A stretch of 64,000 bases of DNA from Diphasiastrum complanatum (GCA_029204225.1 CM055106.1:13957392-14021391), one strand, 5' to 3'; positions 46,499-57,583 are shown, counted from the stretch's first letter. Translations and numbers: made by a program. The notes: generated by a model not told the origin, from the letters alone.

Positions 46499-49400
46499 CT
46501 TTATTAATGTCTTTTCCATGCCAAAAGGCATATAAGACAAAAGAAGTACATGTCAAGTATGTGGTAACCAGGAGAGCGTCTAAAGCGTCTCCAATGTTGT
46601 AATAAAGAAAAAAAATCTGGTACAGGCTAAGATAAATACATAAATGAAAAAGCCTGTGCATGAAAATCATATGTATCCATGTCAAGAAGTCAGGACTGTG
46701 CTGATGCTGTAGAAGGATGTGATGCGAGCTGTAACATCAGTAAGCGCTGGAGCATGTTGGCGTCGTCGATGAGTATGAGCATATGCGTCCTGGGTCTGGG
46801 AATGTCGTCGCAATCGTTGTCAGTCATGTCTGCATCAGAACACGATCTTCTGCGTGAGAAGAAGGATGTAATCTGGGACTGTGTGTCTGGGTAAGTATGC
46901 TGAACTGCCTGACATAGGTCCTGTCGTAAGAGGGACATCTCATGTAGCATAAGTGCCACACAACGGGGGTCCTCGTATGAGATAAGGGACCGCAGTGTAA
47001 CATGTGTCTGACGAAAAAGGCAATGATATCGCCCTCTGATCTCATAGTAAACTGTACATGTGAATAGGAAGTGCTCCTCTGACTCAACCATAGCTAATGA
47101 GCACAACTGACAAATCCGCTCCTCTCGCGGGGTGCACTGGAAGCGTCCAGTCTCAATAGCCAACTAATGTGAAGATACTCGAAACTGGCCCAACAGAAAC
47201 CGAAGCCCGTGAGATAGTCCTGAGGTGAGGTAGTGTGGCAAAACTGGAAGTCCTACTGTGTCTAGCTCCAGAAAGTGTGTCTAGTAATAGTCGGGTTTGA
47301 CCCCGAGCTGCCCCTGCCATGTCCATCTCAGATATGCTCTATAAAGAAAGCGTCTGATGTACTCATGGGTGCCTAATGGAAGGTCTGTGATAGATATGCC
47401 AAGTGTGTCCAGTAGCTGAAAGGCCTGAAAGAACCATGATAGTCGATGTCCCTGGTCATAAAGGTGTCGTGATGAAGCAAGTGCCATCTGTATGTATCTC
47501 TGCTCATCTGTGGGTAACATCATGATACGCTGGATATATAGGATAAGCTGGAAGATGGCGGATAGCTGTATGGGTGGAACCGCGAACTCTGTCAGTATAA
47601 TCTGGTGTGGGATGGACGGCTTAGCCCGTATCATCCGAGATAACATGAGAACCTGCAGTCGTGAAATATGAGCCCAATCCGATGATGTAAGACCCGTACA
47701 CCATACTTTTGCTGCATATAGGGTTGTGGGGGTAACGAGAGTGTCAAAAAGCTGGCATTTACTCGGGGCATCCCGAATAAACCGTCTGAAACAGAAACAC
47801 TCTAACTGGACAAGGGAGGAGTGGCCCTTCCCAAGTTTGGCGGAAGCTGCCTGTCGCATACCAATGCCAAGGTAAGTGTAGGAAGATACAACCTCCAAGG
47901 GCTGCCTGTCGAAGATGAGTTCCTGGCGCTGCATAAAAGCTCTCGATGTGTTGAAAACCATAACTTTGGTTTTCAATATGTTAACCCCCAATCCCCATCT
48001 ACTGCAGAAAGCATGAAGGCTGTCGAGCTGTCGCTATAACTCTGGTAGAAGATAAGAGAACCACGTCATCTGCATATAAAAGTATAGCAATCAAGATACT
48101 CCCATGTCTGCAACCTGTGCCACCACATCCCTCAATGACTCTCTCAAGCTCGTCGATATATAGCCCAAACAGGGTTGGAGATAGAGAACAACCCTGTTTA
48201 ACACCAATAGTGCTCCAGATATGATCTGAGATGCCGATGTCACTCCGAAAACAACCAAGGACTCTCTCATATAGTGCCATCATTGCCAAGATCGTGTCAG
48301 TAGAAAAGCCGAGATCACGTAGCCGCTGGATGAGGAGGGATCGTGGAACAGAGTCGAAGGCTTTCCTGAAGTCAACAAAACAACAATAGACCCGCTCTTT
48401 CCTATGTCTAGCTTCCTCGAAGAGTGAAGATATGATCTGTAGTGGAGTAGTGTGCCCTGAAACCTGCCTGGCCCAATGCATGTAATCGCTTCTGCCTCAG
48501 AACTGACTGCTGACTGGAGGATGGTGCCGTATAACTTAGCAATGATGTGCCCAACCATAATGGTGCGATAGTTACCAGGGTCCATGGGGTCACTAGTTTT
48601 GTGAATGGGATGGATGGTGTTGGCACACCAGGAGGAAGGGAAGCCGGAGACAACTGCTCGATTGAGCAAGGTGGCTAGGGTAGGTGATAGTGTGTCTGCA
48701 GCATGGATTAGAAGTTCGGATTCAAGGTCATCAATATCACAGGTGCGACGGGTTTTCAGTCTCTTAATGGCCGTCAAGACCATGTCCGAGGTGAAGAAAG
48801 TGAAGGTAGTCGGCCGGGGAGAGATGGAGATGGGTGTGTTTGTGGGTATAGTATATAAGGTAGTGGCGTATGTAGTCCAGGCATGAAGGTCAGTGAGGGG
48901 AGGAGGTGGGGTACGGAGAATGAATTCCCTCCAGAAGGCGCCAGTGGAGGAATTACAAAGGGAATCGACTAGGCTTTTCCCTTTTTGGGTTTCATACACT
49001 CGTTTCTTCCGGCGGAGGGTGTGATGGAGAGATCGACGAGCTGCATGGAGAAAATGTGTGTTATGAAGTCTAGCTTGGGTGACTTGGAGATGAAGCTTGG
49101 AGATGAAGGAAACGACATTCGGCGTCAAACCAGGGTCGGATGGGGTGTGATGAAGTGGGTGGGCGTCGATGTGGTTTGGAGGGAAAGGAAGATGATGCAG
49201 CATTATGGAGTGAAGTGGTAAGGAAGGTAGCTTGTGTTTCTAGCGGTGTGTGGTGTGGGAAACGACGAAGAAATGAGTTGACGGCCTCCTGGTATGTCTG
49301 GATGTGGGAATGATCAAAAGTGTACTTGGGTGTGCGGGAGATGAGTGGAATAATGGGTGGTTGGAAGGTCGGGATGGAGCCCATACTGAAAGATAGAAAG

Positions 49401-49598
49401 GAGTGATCGGATAGGGTGGTGTGTAGAATCTGGAAATCAGACAGGAGTGGGATAAAAACTGGTGACACCATGAGATAGTCGACAACACTGTGTCCTCCAC
49501 TGTTTGGGTGGCAAGTGAATATGCCAGAATGTGGCCAACAAGCTAAGCCTTTATAAATGGCCAACTTGTGAGCTTCACCCATCTATAAAAGGTACTCT

Positions 49599-49600
<2 letters not shown>
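46497..49600 (-). pseudogene. LINE copy f: 5'-truncated ORF2
   Basis: Minus strand. Starts inside the endonuclease (GEAHKLAIYKGLACWPHSG, SGGHSVVDYLMV, TLSDHSFLSF at 49582-49340). The spacer follows, with TSDMVLTAIKRLKTRR. RT: CCFVDFRKAFDSVPRSLL, GVKQGCSLSPTLFGLYIDEL, LLYADDVVLLSS (48481-47999), thumb to 47281, and the zinc motif CQLCSLAMVESEEHFLFTC (47163-46690). At least four frame breaks. The 3' end has the hairpin at 46509-46538. It is the copy nearest to exon 2 of the folate gene and antisense to it. Confidence 0.8.
46509..46538 (-). other. LINE 3'-terminal hairpin (copy f)
   Basis: Same as copy d: outer GTCTT/AAGAC, inner ATGCC/GGCAT, TTTT loop. Confidence 0.75.
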
Positions 49601-49663
<63 letters not shown>

Positions 49664-49677
49664 GAGAGAGAGAGAGA
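49601..49677. repeat. (GA)n at the right end of the LINE cluster
   Basis: About 38 GA units with one C interruption, between truncated LINE copy f and the last 77 bases of intron 1. Confidence 0.97.
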
Positions 49678-49754
49678 TTTATATTTTTGTACACTTTAAT
49701 GTTCCGTTTATTTCTTGTCTCTATCTAACATACTTAACTGTCACATTTCTCCAG

Positions 49755-49889
49755 ATGCAGCTATACAAAATCACGTCATTGCTTCTAATTGGTTCAAGAA
49801 GAGCAATCAGATTTGTGCCTATGTTAGTTGTGCTAACTTGCGCGAAGTTGATACAACAAAAATCTTGGCCGAGTGTCTAAAAAAAAGTG
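49755..49889 (+). CDS. 5-formyltetrahydrofolate cyclo-ligase, exon 2
   Basis: Continues exon 1 at phase 1. Reads AAIQNHVIASNWFKKSNQI then CAYVSCANLREVDTTKIL, the conserved strand-turn (Y.S...EvdT..i) of the family; the Glu and Thr lie in the folate/ATP pocket in known structures. The acceptor is TTTCTCCAG with a pyrimidine tract and a CTTAAC branch-like site about 25 bases upstream. The exon ends AGTG followed by GTATGT, a normal GT donor, again phase 1. Together the two exons give about the first 80 of some 200-280 residues. The remaining catalytic parts, including the glycine-rich region, are not in the window. Confidence 0.85.
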
Positions 49890-50906
49890 GTATGTATGAC
49901 CTCCCACACATGATAGGGCCTTACAAAATATATGCTATCTTTATCATGAGATGTTTTATGATTTTGAGTTATTGACAACTTTTGAACCACTAGATCTATG
50001 TTTAAGGCCATTCTAGGTTTTTGCTTGCTTAATTGGTTGTATTTTGATCCACTTCTAGTTGCAAGAATGGGAAATTGGAAAATTGTGTCGCTTAATGTTC
50101 TAGGCATCCAAGCATGATTCTTGCTTCACACATTGCAGTATAATTCATAAGGAACTTAACAAACCCAAATTACCCTCGCCTGAGATCTATATACCATTGT
50201 TGGGTTGATACCCACGCGTGAAAGGTATGAGTTTGGATTGAGTTTTTGTATATGGTGAGATTGAAAGCATTATGGCCCAACTAGTGGTTAATGAGGTGCT
50301 GGAATCAATTATGATAATTCATATTTCAGGCTACGTTCCTTGTGACTTAGGAGGAGGGAGGATTAATTGTAGTATTGGCCCAAAGGTCTCTACTATAACT
50401 CAAGTCTCTCGCTTGTCAATATAGTGGGGCTGATTATTTGACATACCACCCCTTATTACTACCTTATGCTTTGGACACTTGGGCCCCTATTTAGCCTGGC
50501 TTAGCAGTTGGTTCATGTTCTGTAATTTGGTTATAGTAGCTCCCTATTGGGTATGCGCTACCCTAACGATAGCTCGTGGATCCTCCAACAATAGAAATAG
50601 GCATGATGCCTCATTAGGGGGGATGATTGATTGAGAAAAGCTAACTTTTAGATTAGACTATAGGCAACTAGACTTCTACTAGCATTTCCATAACGTTATT
50701 CATTTGATTGGTTCGTTTGCAAATCTTTCAAGTACTATTCTGTTTTCTTTTAGTAGTTGTGTTGTTGAAAATAGCTTGTGAATTGGTATCAGAGCAGTGT
50801 TTTAGCATGAAATAAGAAAACCCAATATTTTTCTTTGCACATGCCAAGAACAAAAAGCAATAAGATTGAAAATCCACTTGTAATAGGAATTTATCATTTC
50901 AGACAA
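49890..50906. other. Intron 2, no recognisable element
   Basis: Begins with GTATGTATG. No further 5-FCL exon motif was found here in any frame. The last bases, GACAA (50902-50906), are the target duplication of the chromovirus. Confidence 0.4.
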
Positions 50907-51357
50907 AGTTATGAACGTAGCCACGGCTGATCTAGATTTAGTCTATGAAAGCATCACATAAGCAAGACTTAACCCTAGAAAGCAGGAGAGAGAAAGCTTA
51001 AAGAGACTAAAGAAGGAGATCATATCATAAGCCAAGTAACAAATGACACAGAATCCCTACTTATAGCCAAGAGGAAGCCCTAAAAGGAAGCTTCCAATGG
51101 CTAGGGCCAAACTGAGAGGGAAAATAGTGCGCCCTCCAAGAAGGCCCCCACTCTCAGTAATATGACCAAATAACCAATATAGTGAATCATAGGGCCCAAG
51201 GCCAATAATATGGTCTAAATGTCAATAATAGGGCCCAAGGCCAACCATATAGTCTAAATGTCAAATAATGAATAAAAAAGGGCCCAAAGCTTGCCTATGC
51301 ATAAAGTAAAGTAAATGTAAATGGACATGGCGAATGTAATGAGCCTAGTCCATAACT
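50907..51357 (-). repeat. 3' LTR of the gypsy chromovirus
   Basis: 451 bases, differing from the copy at 57133-57583 at three positions by eye (near 51082, 51289 and 51346). Ends are AGTTATG...CATAACT, not TG...CA. The polypurine tract lies at about 51358-51367 (minus GTCGAGGAG). Confidence 0.92.
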
Positions 51358-51401
51358 CTCCTCGACACAAAAATAAGACCCAACTGCCATAAAGGACTGG
51401 A

Positions 51402-54023
51402 TCAAGTAACAGCAAGCCCTGGAGGATCAACTGGAACAGCATTTGGTGTAGTAACAACTGGAGCAACAGCTGATGTAGAGGAATCAACAAGTGCGGCAAG
51501 AGCACGAGCCTGATCCGCAAGTGACGGTGTATGATAAAAGACATCAATAGGCTCCCATGTGGCCTCCTCAACAGGACGACCATCCCACTGGACTAGGAAC
51601 TGAATCTGCCGGCGGCGTTGACTATGATGCAAACGCACCTGAAGGATAGCAGCAGGTAATAAAGGAAAGAGATCCGGTGCAGTAGGAAACTCAGCATCAC
51701 GAGGAGCATCATCCTCAATAGCAGCACGTAATAAACTGACATGGAATATATCACAGGCACGTGTGGAAGCATGAAGCTGAAGACGATATGTAACTGGACT
51801 AAGAACCTCCAATATACAATAAGGCCCATAATAACGTGGTGCAAGCTTCTCAGTAGAAGCATGGCCCTGAATAAAATGATGACGTGCAAACCGTAGGCGT
51901 AGATATACAATATATCCAACATGAAACTCAACATGACGTCGATGACGATCAACTGAAGCCTGATAACGCTGCTGGACCTGCTGCAAATGGGAACTGGCCT
52001 GGAGAATAAGCTCGCGAGCACCTGATAGAAATGAAGACAGTGTCACAGGTGTATCCTCGGGAGGAAGAGGAATACCAGGTAAAAGAGGTGCATAACCATG
52101 AGATAATAAAAATGGTGCAACGCCGATGCTGGTACTAACAGAGCTGTTATAGCTATACTCTGCCAAACATAAGTGCTGATCCCAATCCTTCCCTGAAGGA
52201 GTAACAAAATGGCGCAAACAATCCTCAAGGATCCTGTTAAGGACCTCAGACTGCCCATCAGAAGTAGAATGATAAGCAGACCCCATAAAAAGCTGTACAT
52301 CCAATATACGCATAAGCTCTGTCCAGAACAATGATGTGAACTTACTATCCCGATCAGAAAGGATAGTACGAGGAAACCCATGTAGGCGAAATATCTTTGA
52401 AAGGAACAAGCGTGCACACTGCCCTGCTGTGATAGTACTGCAGACGGATATGAAATGTGCCTGTTTCGAGAACCTGTCAACTACCACCATACATGAATCG
52501 TGACCACGACGGGTGCGGGGAAGGCCAATGATGAAGTCCATAGAAATATCAGTCCACTGGCGGTGAGGAATAGGCCAACTCTGAAGCAAACCAGCGGACT
52601 TAGCACGGGAGTACTTATTACGTAAGCAGAAAGGACAAGTACGAATAAGTACAACAAGCTCTTTCCTAAGGGATGGCCAATAGAAATGATTCTTAAGACG
52701 AGCATAAGACTTCTGAAAACCAAAATGACCCCCAACTGGGGACGAATGAGCATCCGACAACAACTGAGAACGGATACCCAAAGAACTAGGAATACAAAGA
52801 GAACCATAATGATAAAGACGGTGGTCAACAATGGAATAAGCCTGATGAGGTGAAGACGACATAGGTGGAGCAGAACTATAAACATCACGAAAATCAGAAC
52901 ATGTAAGATAAGCAGATGGAAGATCATCAAACCAGGAAGGGATCGTGGCAACAAGGGTATTCAATAAAGCAGGAAGTCTAGACAATGCGTCAGCAGCAGT
53001 GTTAGCACGACCAGGACGATACAAAACAAAAAAATCAAAAGATTGTAAAAACTGCAACCAACGAAACTGACGATCACTAAGATCACGCTGGGAGAAGAGA
53101 TAACGTAAGGACTGATGATCAGTAACAATATCAAAAGGAACACGGTACAGGTTATGGCGCCACTTCTTAGGAGCATAGATAATGGCAAGAAGCTCTTTCT
53201 CATGGACAGAATAACGTTGCTCATAAGAGCGTAAACGACGCGACTCATAAGCAATAATGCACTGAGACTGACGAAGCAAGGCACCCAAACCAACATTACT
53301 AGCATCGGTCTCAACAATAAATTTCTGATCAAACTGTGGTAAACACAGGACAGAGGCCTCCACAACAGCACGACGAAGAGTGTCAAAGGCGAACTGACAA
53401 TCAGAAGTCCAAACAAAAGCACTAGACTTCTTCAAAAGGGCATGAAGAGGGGCAGCCACAGTGGCAAAGTGAGGAACAGGACGACGAACGTGAGTAGCGA
53501 GACCAAGAAACATACGAACATGGTGGACATCCGTGGGAACAGGCCAATCAGCGATTGCCCGAACCTTATGAGGGTCCAAACGAATACGACCATCACAAAT
53601 GAGAAATCCTAAAAACTCAATCTCAACAACAGCAAAGGAACACTTAGAAAGTTTAGCAAACAACTGGTGATGAACAAGCAATTGAAAAACAGATGAAAGA
53701 TGTAACACATGCTCATCAAGAGTCTTACTAAAAACAAGAATATCATCAAAATAAACTAAAACACAACGACCAAGGAGAGGACGCATGATGTCATTCATCA
53801 CATTCTGGAACGTAGGTGGACCATTAGTAACACCAAAAGGAAGAACACGAAACTCATACAACCCAAGATGGGTACGAAATGCAGTCTTGTGTTCGTCCGA
53901 AGGATGCATCCTAATCTGGTGATAGCCGGAACGTAAGTCTATCTTAGAGAAAAGATGAGAGGTGCCTAACTGGTCAAAGAGATCATCCATGTGAGGAATA
54001 GGATACTGGTTACGGATGGTCAA
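51402..54023 (-). CDS. Chromovirus RT, RNase H, integrase and chromodomain
   Basis: 873 codons without a stop. RT: FSKIDLRSGYHQIRM (A), LPFGVTNGPPTFQ (B), VLVYFDDILVFS (catalytic). RNase H: FIVETDASNVGLGALL and YSVHEKELLAIIYA. Integrase: H-H-C-C module ending TCPFCLRNK; DDE residues in WTDISMDFI, ILSDRDSKFTSLFW and TSDGQSEVLNR. C-terminus: a chromodomain ILQVRLHHSQRRRQIQF then LVQWDGRPVEEATWEP. This places it in the chromoviruses, whose chromodomain steers integration by binding histone marks. The RT N-terminus (GLIVPSHSPFGAPVLL, SKKDGSKR) lies just upstream in the same frame, after the TAG at 54129. Confidence 0.93.
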   Translation of the reverse strand: MTIRNQYPIPHMDDLFDQLGTSHLFSKIDLRSGYHQIRMHPSDEHKTAFRTHLGLYEFRVLPFGVTNGPPTFQNVMNDIMRPLLGRCVLVYFDDILVFSKTLDEHVLHLSSVFQLLVHHQLFAKLSKCSFAVVEIEFLGFLICDGRIRLDPHKVRAIADWPVPTDVHHVRMFLGLATHVRRPVPHFATVAAPLHALLKKSSAFVWTSDCQFAFDTLRRAVVEASVLCLPQFDQKFIVETDASNVGLGALLRQSQCIIAYESRRLRSYEQRYSVHEKELLAIIYAPKKWRHNLYRVPFDIVTDHQSLRYLFSQRDLSDRQFRWLQFLQSFDFFVLYRPGRANTAADALSRLPALLNTLVATIPSWFDDLPSAYLTCSDFRDVYSSAPPMSSSPHQAYSIVDHRLYHYGSLCIPSSLGIRSQLLSDAHSSPVGGHFGFQKSYARLKNHFYWPSLRKELVVLIRTCPFCLRNKYSRAKSAGLLQSWPIPHRQWTDISMDFIIGLPRTRRGHDSCMVVVDRFSKQAHFISVCSTITAGQCARLFLSKIFRLHGFPRTILSDRDSKFTSLFWTELMRILDVQLFMGSAYHSTSDGQSEVLNRILEDCLRHFVTPSGKDWDQHLCLAEYSYNSSVSTSIGVAPFLLSHGYAPLLPGIPLPPEDTPVTLSSFLSGARELILQASSHLQQVQQRYQASVDRHRRHVEFHVGYIVYLRLRFARHHFIQGHASTEKLAPRYYGPYCILEVLSPVTYRLQLHASTRACDIFHVSLLRAAIEDDAPRDAEFPTAPDLFPLLPAAILQVRLHHSQRRRQIQFLVQWDGRPVEEATWEPIDVFYHTPSLADQARALAALVDSSTSAVAPVVTTPNAVPVDPPGLAVT

Positions 54024-54128
54024 CTTATTGAGGGCACGATAATCAATGCAGAGGCGTTTGGAACCATCTTTCTTACTGACAAGGAGAACAGGGGCACCAA
54101 AAGGACTGTGACTAGGAACAATAAGGCC

Positions 54129-55415
54129 CTAATCTAGTAAAGCAGTAATCTGAAGCTCGACCTCATCATGCTCAGACTTAGACATACGGTAAGGAGGCCG
54201 GGAGGGAGGAGCAGAACCAGGACGCAAATCAATATGGTGGTTCACATCACGTAATGGTGGTAGCGTCGTAGGTTCTGAAAAGACAAATGCATACTGATGT
54301 AATAAGTCAGAGATCACCTGAGGAACAACTGCTGGAGGAGAGGTAGTCACTGGAGAATCTGCTGCAGCACGCTGAACACATAATAAAGCTGCACAATGAG
54401 CCTTAGGTAGGCTGCGGATAAACTGCTTCCCGCTGATCAGCTGGAAATCTGCCTGAGAATCAATACCAGCAAGTGAGTGGGTCACTGCATCATGAACAAA
54501 TGTCAATGTCTGCTGAGCCAGGTCCAAAGTAACCGCTCCCAATGAAGCAAACCAATCAGCACCAAGGATAAGGTCATAGCGCTCCAGAGGAATGATATGA
54601 AGATTTGCCTGTCCAGAAAAATCATTAATGCGGTAGGATAATCCCTGAAACATCTGAGAACTAGGAAATGAGTGAGAACTGGCAACCTCGACTGTGAGAG
54701 GCTGTGGAGCAGGAATAGGTGAAGCGCGTATTCGGTTGAGAACATAACTGCTGATAAAGGAATGAGTGCTGCCGGTATCAACTAAAGCAATATACTCACG
54801 ACCAGTAATGCGCACACGTAGTCGAATGGAGCGAGGACCGGGGCACCCTGTCCAGGTAGCATAAGCAAGCTGAGCATGGCAAGTAGCAGGAAGTAAATCA
54901 GTAGAAGGCTCAGGAGATAGATCAGGCTCATCAGATATATGAATGTAGATATCGGACTCATCTGGGGTAGTGCCCTCATGGTAGAAAACAACAGTAGAAG
55001 TAGGCAGGGGCTGGCGGCAATCACGGGCAATGTGGTCAGGACTCTTACAACGAAAGCAAAGACGCTTCTGCTGAATGTCAGCGAACTCTGCAAACGTGTA
55101 ACGTCGGACAAAAGCAGGACGAGGAGGCGGAGGGCGAGGAGCGGGAGAAGTAAGAGAAGAGGTCGGGACGACAGTGGATGGGGCAGATGGGGCCGGAGAT
55201 GGTAGAGGTGAAAGAGATGGACGGGGTCGGGAAAAGCGAAAGGGAGCAGGATCAGGGTACTTATGCTGTAAAGTACTAGCAAGGGACATGGCCTCAACAA
55301 GTGTGGGTGGACGGAAAGAAGAGACATCGTATCGTAGAGCACCACGAAGTCCAGCAATGTAGCGAGAAATAAGCTCGGTGGGCTGAAGATCTGTAAAGAG
55401 GTAGGAAAGGTCCAT
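54129..55415 (-). pseudogene. Chromovirus gag C-terminus and protease
   Basis: 428 codons. Gag C-terminus with YIAGLRGALRYDV, a Pro/Ser-rich linker, then the zinc knuckle CFRCKSPDHIARDC (perfect CX2CX4HX4C, about residue 120). Protease with YIALVDTGSTHSFISSYVL (Asp-Thr-Gly-Ser) near residue 210, and DLILGADWFASLG. It ends at ALLD with TAG directly before GLIVPS of RT in the same frame. One readthrough or one reversion would therefore make gag-pro and pol continuous. Confidence 0.85.
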
Positions 55416-56110
55416 AAACTGATCTGTATAGGAAGAAAGATCACTAGTCTGAGTAAGACTACGGAATATATCACGCTAGCGGCTCAGCCACTGAGGGTCA
55501 ATCATAGCATGACGAAGATCACGATGAAAGGCAGGCCATAACTGGAGACCGTCCCGATCAGGGTCAAGTCGGTAGACCCGTCACCAAGTGGCAGCACGTC
55601 CATCTAAATGTAAGGCGGCTAACTAGATCTCTGAGGATCAGTCTTAGGGTAAATCTGAAAATAAGTATCAAGCTTTGCAAACCAATTCTCTAACAAGTTC
55701 CTGTCAGAGGAACCAGAATAGGTGGCAAGCTGTACCCGATCACGAAAATATGGAGCAAAATGTGGCTCAGGAGCTAGATGTCGTGGAAAATGTGACTCAG
55801 GAGCTGTAGGACGTGGAAAATCGGGTGGTGGGTTAGGTGGAAAATGAGGCCCACCGCCAAAGGAAGTAGACGAGGATGGAAGTCCAAATGGAGACCCAAA
55901 TGATGAATGAACAGGGGCTTTGCCAGGTCCATGTGGCTGTAAGGAATCAATCTTTGACTGCATAGTGGCAAAGCCGGTCTGTAGAGTGGTAAAACCGGTC
56001 ATCATTTGGTCGAAACGACTACTGAGGAGAGTAAGAGAGTCACGCATATCAGCAAACTGTTCATCTAAAGGTCCGGAATGACTCGCAGGTGTAGTGGGTG
56101 AGCTAGCCAT
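55416..56110 (-). pseudogene. Chromovirus gag N-terminus, frameshifted
   Basis: From 56110: MASSPTTPASHSG, a short coiled coil (MRDSLTLLSSRFDQMMTGF), a Gly/Pro-rich linker and VQLATYSGSSDRNLLENWF of the gag core, ending at 55619. The frame then shifts and reads LAALHLDGRAATW, LQLWPAFHRDLRH and TDQFMDLSYLF with three stops (TAG before LAAL, TGA for the Trp after TW, TAG after WLSR) before joining the frame at 55415. Confidence 0.8.
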
Positions 56111-57118
56111 GAGGAAGAAAAAGTAAGCGAGAAAAGAAATGTGCTAAATAATTGGACGAACTGAAGGAGAGGACATAAGTCGTCACAACAGGCACGCCAA
56201 TGGAAAGACACAATAGAACTCGCGATGTAAGATGAACGGAAAGGACAACTAAGTAAGAAATACCTCGTAACCGCAACCGGAAGTGAGCTGAAAAATAGCG
56301 GCGATATGTCGAGGTACTGGGCAGCCTCCAAAAAAGATGCTAAGGGCCCGACAACGTGGAGTAAACGGTGGGTAAAAGTATGGGAAACAATAATGGACTA
56401 TGGGGCTGGAAAGGGAGCAGCCAAGGAAAGGAAGTGATAACAAAAAGGAGGTATGGGCAGCGAGGAAACAAGGCTGAAAAATCAGAGATCGCCCTTCAAG
56501 GGTAAAAAAAAGTTTGTGATAAAGACGGGGAGCAATCCCGATGCACGATGAAGTTGGGTGGGAGTGGCTTTCTAAGCATCTAGGCGTGTTTGTATTGTCC
56601 AGGGTAGGGTTGCGAACACAGACAGCAGTGTAGGAGGGTGAGCTGAAATTGAGGCGGATGTAGGGCGCCAACTACGGTGGAGTGTGGGCGTCCAAGAGAG
56701 GTAGTAAACGGCAAAAAAAAAAAATTTGGATCAAAAAGATGGGTTGGTAGGGCGCTAGGAGTGGCTGATGGAAGGTGGCGAATAGGGGCAGCAAAAAGCG
56801 GAAATTTTCAGCAAAGGAAGGAGCAGTAGGGCGCTGGTCAGCAAGCATGAGGGCGCCCAATAGGGCAGCAAATAGGAGGCAGTAGGGCGCCCAAAATAGG
56901 GGAGGAAAAAGGCTGAAAATGCAGCAGTAGGCAGCCAGCAAGAGGGCGCTAGAAATGGGCAGCAAGTGGGCGCCTGTCCTCCTCCGATCCGTCGTGAAAA
57001 TCTGCAAGACAAGTGTGGAGAAATGCTGAAGATCCGGCTGAAAAATGGTGAAGATCCAAGCTGAAGATGGGCGCCCTCCTGTGAGAGAAAAATCTGCTCA
57101 ATGGAGATGCTCAGGAAA
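56111..57118 (-). other. Chromovirus leader between primer site and gag
   Basis: About 1 kb, non-coding, with repeated AGTAGGGCGC-type motifs at 56740-56970. Open frames here are short and without domains. Confidence 0.6.
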
Positions 57119-57132
57119 GTGCTATGATACCA
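57119..57132 (-). promoter_or_regulatory. Chromovirus primer-binding site TGGTATCATAGCAC
   Basis: Directly abuts the LTR end. One base different from the usual initiator-Met primer site. Confidence 0.85.
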
Positions 57133-57583
57133 AGTTATGAACGTAGCCACGGCTGATCTAGATTTAGTCTATGAAAGCATCACATAAGCAAGACTTAACC
57201 CTAGAAAGCAGGAGAGAGAAAGCTTAAAGAGACTAAAGAAGGAGATCATATCATAAGCCAAGTAACAAATGACACAGAATCCCTACTTATAGCCAAGAGG
57301 AAGCCCTAAAAGGAAGCTTCCAGTGGCTAGGGCCAAACTGAGAGGGAAAATAGTGCGCCCTCCAAGAAGGCCCCCACTCTCAGTAATATGACCAAATAAC
57401 CAATATAGTGAATCATAGGGCCCAAGGCCAATAATATGGTCTAAATGTCAATAATAGGGCCCAAGGCCAACCATATAGTCTAAATGTCAAATAATGAATA
57501 AAAAAGGGCCCAAAGCCTGCCTATGCATAAAGTAAAGTAAATGTAAATGGACATGGCGAATGTAATGAGCCGAGTCCATAACT
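57133..57583 (-). repeat. 5' LTR of the gypsy chromovirus
   Basis: Partner of 50907-51357. Promoter and polyadenylation signals should lie here. On the + strand the outer end reads CCATAACT followed by GACAA. Confidence 0.92.

Larger units (their letters stand above)
50907..57583 (-). mobile_element. Ty3/gypsy chromovirus, full length with LTRs
   Basis: 6677 bases, inserted in intron 2 antisense to the folate gene. Target duplication GACAA at 50902-50906 and 57584-57588. LTRs are 451 bases each. The order is LTR, primer site, leader, gag, protease, RT, RNase H, integrase, chromodomain, LTR. Near-identical LTRs mark it as the youngest retroelement in the window. Confidence 0.93.

Noticed and set aside
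39790-48481. Reverse transcriptases as a possible diversity-generating or group II intron system
   Set aside because: They have an upstream APE endonuclease, an RRM-type ORF1 and 3' tails of non-LTR retrotransposons; the host is a plant.
51254-55474. Leu/Phe-rich minus-strand frames overlapping the chromovirus ORFs
   Set aside because: They are shadow frames of the gag and pol genes with no domains.
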